Shown: piece by piece, positions 21,984 to 25,110 of the stretch
How the letters are laid out: every line of letters starts with the position of its first letter
Position numbering within the stretch: the first letter of the stretch is position 1
Assembly (NCBI GenBank): GCA_910589275.1
Contig: CAJUTH010000046.1
Span: forward strand, 1-25,110
Reading direction: 5' to 3'
Origin: an uncultured Dorea sp.
GTDB taxonomy: Bacteria; Bacillota; Clostridia; Lachnospirales; Lachnospiraceae
DNA: 25,110 bases
The notes under the pieces: model-generated
The model's database searches: none
The model's input: the letters and a program-made list of their open reading frames with translations, nothing else
Told to the model about the DNA's origin: nothing
Translations under genes and position numbers: made by a program

Positions 21984-22014
21984 AAGCCGCAGAAGCACTT
22001 CGCATCTGCGGCTT
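21984..22014. terminator. Terminator shared by the DnaJ-like and prepilin-peptidase genes
   Basis: AAGCCGCAGA (21984-21993) and TCTGCGGCTT (22005-22014) form a perfect 10-bp stem with an 11-nt loop, followed on the plus strand by TCTTT. It lies between the two convergent genes, so it mainly ends the DnaJ-like transcript and perhaps the peptidase transcript too. Confidence 0.75.
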
Positions 22015-22017
22015 TCT

Positions 22018-22572
22018 TTAACTCAGTCCAAAAAACCATTCAAACACCGGCTCTCCTCCATAGATTCCAAAAGCCATCCCCATGCACAAAAAAGGCCCCA
22101 GAGGGAAGATTTCCTTCCTTCCAAGCTTCCCCGCTGCCAGCATACAAAGGCTAAAGCAGCCTCCAAACATAATCCCCGCCGCCCCTGACACCACCGCGGC
22201 CCTCCATCCAAGAAACAGGCCGCAGACAGCCGTCAGCTTGATATCCCCGCCCCCGATCGCCCCCGGAACCAGCAGGGCAGTCGCAAAAAGCGGCGCGCTG
22301 ACACTAAAAAAACCTGCCGCCCGGGAGAAAAGCCCCGGCTCCGGCACCAGCAGGCAGGCTGCTCCCGCAAGCCCCAGCAGCAGAACCTGCCACCGATCCC
22401 CAATTCTCATCTCCCTGATATCCTGACACCCCGCCAGAATAAGAACAGCCAGAAACATAAGGTTCAGGACAGCCGCCGAACCATTTCCCGAAATGCATCC
22501 AGCATTGCCGCCTGCCAAGAATGCAGACAGCATGAGAATGCTATAGATTACACTGTATTTTTTCATCTTCAT
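22018..22572 (-). CDS. Type IV prepilin-like peptidase (A24 family), peptidase domain only
   Basis: A 184-residue polytopic membrane aspartyl protease. The two catalytic Asp signatures are DIREMRIGD (Asp51) and GGGD (Asp110 in GAIGGGDIKLTAVCG). It lacks the N-terminal cytosolic methyltransferase domain of PilD, as in TadV/CpaA-type enzymes. Such peptidases cleave leaders from type IV or Flp/Tad pilins. No pilin or secretion gene is visible in this window, so it acts at a distance or is an orphan. An alternative ATG at 22566 is better placed relative to AGGATG. Confidence in the family is high. Confidence 0.88.
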   Translation of the reverse strand: MKMKKYSVIYSILMLSAFLAGGNAGCISGNGSAAVLNLMFLAVLILAGCQDIREMRIGDRWQVLLLGLAGAACLLVPEPGLFSRAAGFFSVSAPLFATALLVPGAIGGGDIKLTAVCGLFLGWRAAVVSGAAGIMFGGCFSLCMLAAGKLGRKEIFPLGPFLCMGMAFGIYGGEPVFEWFFGLS

Positions 22573-22590
22573 CCTATTATGTTGTTATCG

Positions 22591-22631
22591 TTTACACGTT
22601 GATTGGAGGACGCGTGTTGAATCCGTGTAAA
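22591..22631. repeat. Inverted repeat upstream of the prepilin peptidase gene
   Basis: TTTACACG (22591-22598) and CGTGTAAA (22624-22631) are perfect inverted arms, with an inner GATT/AATC pair. The repeat lies about 20-60 bp upstream of the peptidase start, so it could be an operator or a leader hairpin for that gene. No clear promoter pair was found next to it. Confidence 0.4.
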
Positions 22632-22676
22632 TAATAGCTTTCTGTTATTAATGTATGCTCTCCACCGAAAAAAGTA

Positions 22677-22705
22677 TTGAATATGTTTACATTTTATGCT
22701 ATATT
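22677..22705 (+). promoter_or_regulatory. Promoter of the convergent antisense RNA
   Basis: TTGAAT (22677-22682) and TATATT (22700-22705) are spaced by 17 bp. The transcript would begin near 22712 and run into the small toxin-like gene from its 3' side, ending at the hairpin with T6 at 22798-22803. Confidence 0.65.
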
Positions 22706-22711
22706 TGTATC

Positions 22712-22803
22712 AGAAACAGGGAAGCTTAAGATGCGGCTTACCCTCTTTTCAAGCTATCTTTATACAATAGCCGTCACGAGTGGGTAGTGGCGGCTACTTT
22801 TTT
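22712..22803 (+). ncRNA. Candidate antitoxin RNA of a type I toxin-antitoxin locus
   Basis: A roughly 92-nt RNA defined by its own promoter (22677-22705) and an intrinsic terminator: a 10-bp stem 22768-22777 / 22787-22796 with one wobble, then T6. It contains no meaningful reading frame. It is complementary to the 3' end of the small peptide gene, whose stop codon lies in the terminator arm, and to the mRNA region beyond it. It carries GCGGCTTACCCTC (22733-22745), the same 13-mer as the 5' end of the peptide mRNA. It would therefore compete for the mRNA's own 3' segment. Confidence 0.6.
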
Positions 22804-22886
22804 CCTTTGAAGATCTGATAACACAGTCCTACAAGGGAAACAACAAATATACAAAACTGAAACAATTCCGAATATGTAAGATTCAT
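22794..22886 (-). CDS. Small hydrophobic peptide, candidate type I (holin-like) toxin
   Basis: A 30-residue peptide, MNLTYSELFQFCIFVVSLVG followed by LCYQIFKGKK: a short polar start, one membrane helix (about 9-24) and a basic tail. That is the layout of the putative holin-like/TxpA-type toxins of Firmicutes. AAGGAGG lies 7 nt before the ATG (22886), and the stop is TAG (22796-22794). It has its own promoter and an approximately 80-nt leader. In that leader TCCTCC (22911-22916) can pair either with GGAGGA just upstream or with the SD. A convergent RNA overlaps its 3' end. Toxicity is inferred from this architecture; sequence identity to a named family was not tested. Confidence 0.65.
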   Translation of the reverse strand: MNLTYSELFQFCIFVVSLVGLCYQIFKGKK

Positions 22887-22975
22887 TGCAATTCCTCCTT
22901 TCTCTCGTCCGGAGGAAACATCCTCCAAACCGTATGGAGGGTAAGCCGCCTTGGCTCTCTAGTTCCCATAATGAT

Positions 22976-23004
22976 ATTATATCAGCAAACTACCCGAAAC
23001 GCAA
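22976..23004 (-). promoter_or_regulatory. Promoter of the small toxin-like gene
   Basis: On the minus strand TTGCGT (23004-22999) and a perfect TATAAT (22981-22976) are spaced by 17 bp. The start site would be near 22969, so the leader is about 83 nt and includes the switch sequences. Confidence 0.7.
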
Positions 23005-23047
23005 TCGAAACATTACAAGCTCTTATGTAACCACTTATATTTCCCAC

Positions 23048-23911
23048 TCACTCTTTTTTCCTGTTATTATACAAAAACATCACTACCGCCATCGTGCAGA
23101 TGACGCCATACCCCAGCCAGCTTAAAAGATCCGGGATCTGCCCAAAAATCACAAAACCCAGCCCGGCAGCAAAAATCACCTGAGAATAATCATATACCGA
23201 AATCTCCCGCGCCGGGGCATAGCTGTATGCAGCCGTAATCGAAAACTGCCCTCCGGCAGCCGACAGACCTGCTCCCAGCAGCGATAACAACTGTGCTGCT
23301 GTCATCGGCTCATAGTCAAACATAATAAACGGCAGGGTTACCAGACAAGAAAACGCAGAGAAAAAGCATACGACCAGCGGCCCCCTCTCTCCATTTAGCG
23401 TCGCTTTCCGCACATACGTATATGCAATCCCCGCTCCGAGACCGCCAAGCAGCCCCACAAGCGAAGGCGCCAGCGCCATATTTGAAAACGTGGGCTTTAT
23501 CACCAATAAGCTTCCCAAAAACGCCCCCGCCACACACAACGCCTGAGGGATATCTATTCTTTCTTTCAGGATAAGAAAGCTAAAAATCACGGCAAAAAAC
23601 GGAGACATCTTATTCAGCATCGACGCATCGGACAGCACCAGATGATCAATCGCATAGTAATTACACAGAATCCCCATTGTACCGCATACCGACCGGATCA
23701 GCAAATATTTAAAATTCTCCCTTCTGCACCGAAAAGGAATATGGTTTTTTTGCATAATAATGAAAGCAAAAACCAGCGCCACCACATTTCTAAAAAAGCT
23801 TTTTTGGATAGACGGCAGATCGCCCGCCGCCCTTACAAATACATTCATAAGGGCAAAGCAGAACGCCGAGCAGATAATATAGAAAATCCCTTTATACCGT
23901 TTCTTTTCCAT
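23048..23911 (-). CDS. EamA-family (drug/metabolite superfamily) transporter
   Basis: A 287-residue membrane protein with ten hydrophobic helices in two EamA repeats. The first half contains ALMNVFVRAAGDLPS and SDASMLNKMSPFFAVIFSFLILKERID; the second contains YSYAPAREISVYDYSQVIFAAGLGFVIFGQIPD. These proteins export or import small metabolites such as amino acids or nucleosides; the substrate is not predictable. It starts 26 nt after polC ends, so it may be read through from polC. A GAGAGG about 10 nt before the ATG serves as SD. Confidence 0.9.
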   Translation of the reverse strand: MEKKRYKGIFYIICSAFCFALMNVFVRAAGDLPSIQKSFFRNVVALVFAFIIMQKNHIPFRCRRENFKYLLIRSVCGTMGILCNYYAIDHLVLSDASMLNKMSPFFAVIFSFLILKERIDIPQALCVAGAFLGSLLVIKPTFSNMALAPSLVGLLGGLGAGIAYTYVRKATLNGERGPLVVCFFSAFSCLVTLPFIMFDYEPMTAAQLLSLLGAGLSAAGGQFSITAAYSYAPAREISVYDYSQVIFAAGLGFVIFGQIPDLLSWLGYGVICTMAVVMFLYNNRKKE

Positions 23912-23937
23912 AAGACAACTACCTCTCTGTTCACAAT

Positions 23938-25110
23938 TTATAAATCAAATAAACTAAGCTGATTGCTCTCAGGAAGATTCCCAAAAATCCCCAGATCATT
24001 CATCAAATCAATTACCGTCTTACTCACCTTCGTCCGCTGGCGGAAATCATCTCTAGACAAATAAGGGCCATCCACCGCAGCCGCTTCCACTGCCTCGGCA
24101 GCGATCACACCCATACCTTCAATACTCGAAAATGGCGGAAGAAGCTTCCCGTCTACGATTTCAAACCGGGACGCCTTAGATTCATACAAATCAATCGGCA
24201 GAAATTCAAAGCCTCTGGCATACATTTCCTGCACAATCCTCATATCTTTTAATGTATCCTGCTCTTTCTTAGAAAGAACCTCCTTGTTCTGATACTCATG
24301 AATATGAAAATTTAGCTGTTCTTTTCCTCTGCACATCAATTCATAGGAAAACGCATCCGCACGGATACTAAAATAAGCCGCATAATATGCCAGCGGATAA
24401 TTAATCTTACAATATGCAATCCGATAAGCCATCATAACATAGGCGGCCGCGTGAGCCTTCGGAAACATATACTTAATCTTTTCGCAGGACCAGATATACC
24501 AGTCCGGCACTCCGTGCTTCGCCATATCCTCCTTAAACTGCGGCCATTCCTTGCATTTCCCCTTTGCCACCGCGCCCTTTCTGACCCGCTCCATAATGGT
24601 AAAGGATTCCTCGCTGTCCATCCCTTTATTGATCAGATACGTCATAATATCGTCACGGGTACAGATTGCTGTAGAAATCGTCGCCTTGCCGCTTCGGATC
24701 AGCTCCTGCGCGTTATTCAGCCATACGTCCGTCCCATGAGAAAGCCCTGAAATACGGATCAGATCCGACAAGGTCTGCGGCTTGGTATCCATGACCATCT
24801 GGATTACAAATTCCGTACCAAATTCCGGTATCCCCATACAGCCCACCTGACACCCTCCGATGTCAGAGGGCTTAATTCCCAATATTTCTGTACTCTGAAA
24901 CAAAGACATCACGCCCGGATCATCTAACGGGATATCGGTTGCCACAAAACGGTGATCTGTTTCATTATATTCATTATCCATTGCCGGGGAACTAATGTAT
25001 TCCTCCAGCGTCTTAATCATCGTCGGATCATCATGTCCCAGAATATCAAGCTTTAACAAGTTATGGTCAATGGAATGATAATCAAAATGAGTCGTCACAA
25101 TGTCCGTAGA
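23938..25110 (-). CDS. polC: DNA polymerase III PolC-type alpha subunit, C-terminal part (runs off the window)
   Basis: The last 390 residues of the Gram-positive replicative polymerase; the 5' part lies beyond the right edge, and the frame is open to base 25110. The fragment begins in the palm region with HSIDHNLLKLDILGHDDPT, probably containing the third catalytic Asp. It continues through the fingers (KIKYMFPKAHAAAYVMMAYRIAY, typical of PolC) to the end. The C-terminus NQLSLFDL contains a QLSLF beta-clamp-binding motif. PolC marks the organism as a low-GC Gram-positive lineage. Internal ATG/GTG codons are not starts. Confidence 0.97.
   Translation of the reverse strand, partial: STDIVTTHFDYHSIDHNLLKLDILGHDDPTMIKTLEEYISSPAMDNEYNETDHRFVATDIPLDDPGVMSLFQSTEILGIKPSDIGGCQVGCMGIPEFGTEFVIQMVMDTKPQTLSDLIRISGLSHGTDVWLNNAQELIRSGKATISTAICTRDDIMTYLINKGMDSEESFTIMERVRKGAVAKGKCKEWPQFKEDMAKHGVPDWYIWSCEKIKYMFPKAHAAAYVMMAYRIAYCKINYPLAYYAAYFSIRADAFSYELMCRGKEQLNFHIHEYQNKEVLSKKEQDTLKDMRIVQEMYARGFEFLPIDLYESKASRFEIVDGKLLPPFSSIEGMGVIAAEAVEAAAVDGPYLSRDDFRQRTKVSKTVIDLMNDLGIFGNLPESNQLSLFDL

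Noticed and set aside
1..25110. tRNA, rRNA or CRISPR array
   Set aside because: No TTCGANNCC-type T-loop context in intergenic DNA, no rRNA-like segments and no regularly spaced repeats were seen.

Overview
The window looks like chromosomal DNA from a Gram-positive anaerobic gut-type Clostridia, most likely Lachnospiraceae. The reasons are the PolC-type replicative polymerase at the right edge, strong AGGAGG ribosome-binding sites, a mannose-family PTS, an indolepyruvate:ferredoxin oxidoreductase with a phenylacetate-CoA ligase, an iron-sulfur old-yellow-enzyme oxidoreductase of the BaiH/FadH type, and mid-range GC. The species cannot be fixed from sequence alone. No rRNA, tRNA or CRISPR array is visible.

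Left part (1-6.5 kb): a monocistronic flavin/Fe-S oxidoreductase on the plus strand converges on a bidirectional terminator with a seven-gene minus-strand PTS operon. That operon reads IIA, IIB, IIC, IID, a small membrane protein, a HAD phosphatase and an HPr-like protein. The HPr-like protein has Asp in place of the phosphorylatable His15 but keeps Ser46, so it looks regulatory rather than a phosphocarrier.

Middle (6.6-14.2 kb): directly upstream, in the same direction, lies a translationally coupled sensory cassette. It contains a membrane-anchored periplasmic-binding protein, a NarL-type histidine kinase, a LuxR-type response regulator and a second membrane-anchored solute-binding protein. 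A patatin-like lipase precedes it. Lacking any permease or ATPase, the cassette probably senses an external sugar and may control the adjacent PTS. A divergent Enzyme I (ptsI-like) and a cold-shock protein gene follow, transcribed divergently from two well-formed promoters.

Aromatic keto-acid region (14.2-18.8 kb): iorA-iorB, paaK and an ACT-domain gene form a minus-strand cluster for ferredoxin-linked oxidation of aryl-pyruvates and for aryl-acetate/aryl-acetyl-CoA interconversion. It has a structured leader, a candidate operator dyad and a possible 17-codon leader ORF.

Right part (18.8-25.1 kb): a 178-bp highly structured element with 21-bp terminal inverted repeats abuts the decayed 3' end of an rRNA-methylase gene. 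That pseudogene is the last gene of a PadR / HAAS-FtsW-like operon, whose promoter carries two copies of a dyad operator. A DnaJ-domain gene (plus strand) and a prepilin-peptidase-like gene (minus strand) converge on a terminator. Between the peptidase and an EamA transporter is an unlisted small locus: a 30-residue hydrophobic peptide with a strong SD, overlapped at its 3' end by a convergent plus-strand RNA with its own promoter and terminator. The predicted RNA folds form a switch, which makes it a candidate type I toxin-antitoxin. The window ends inside polC.
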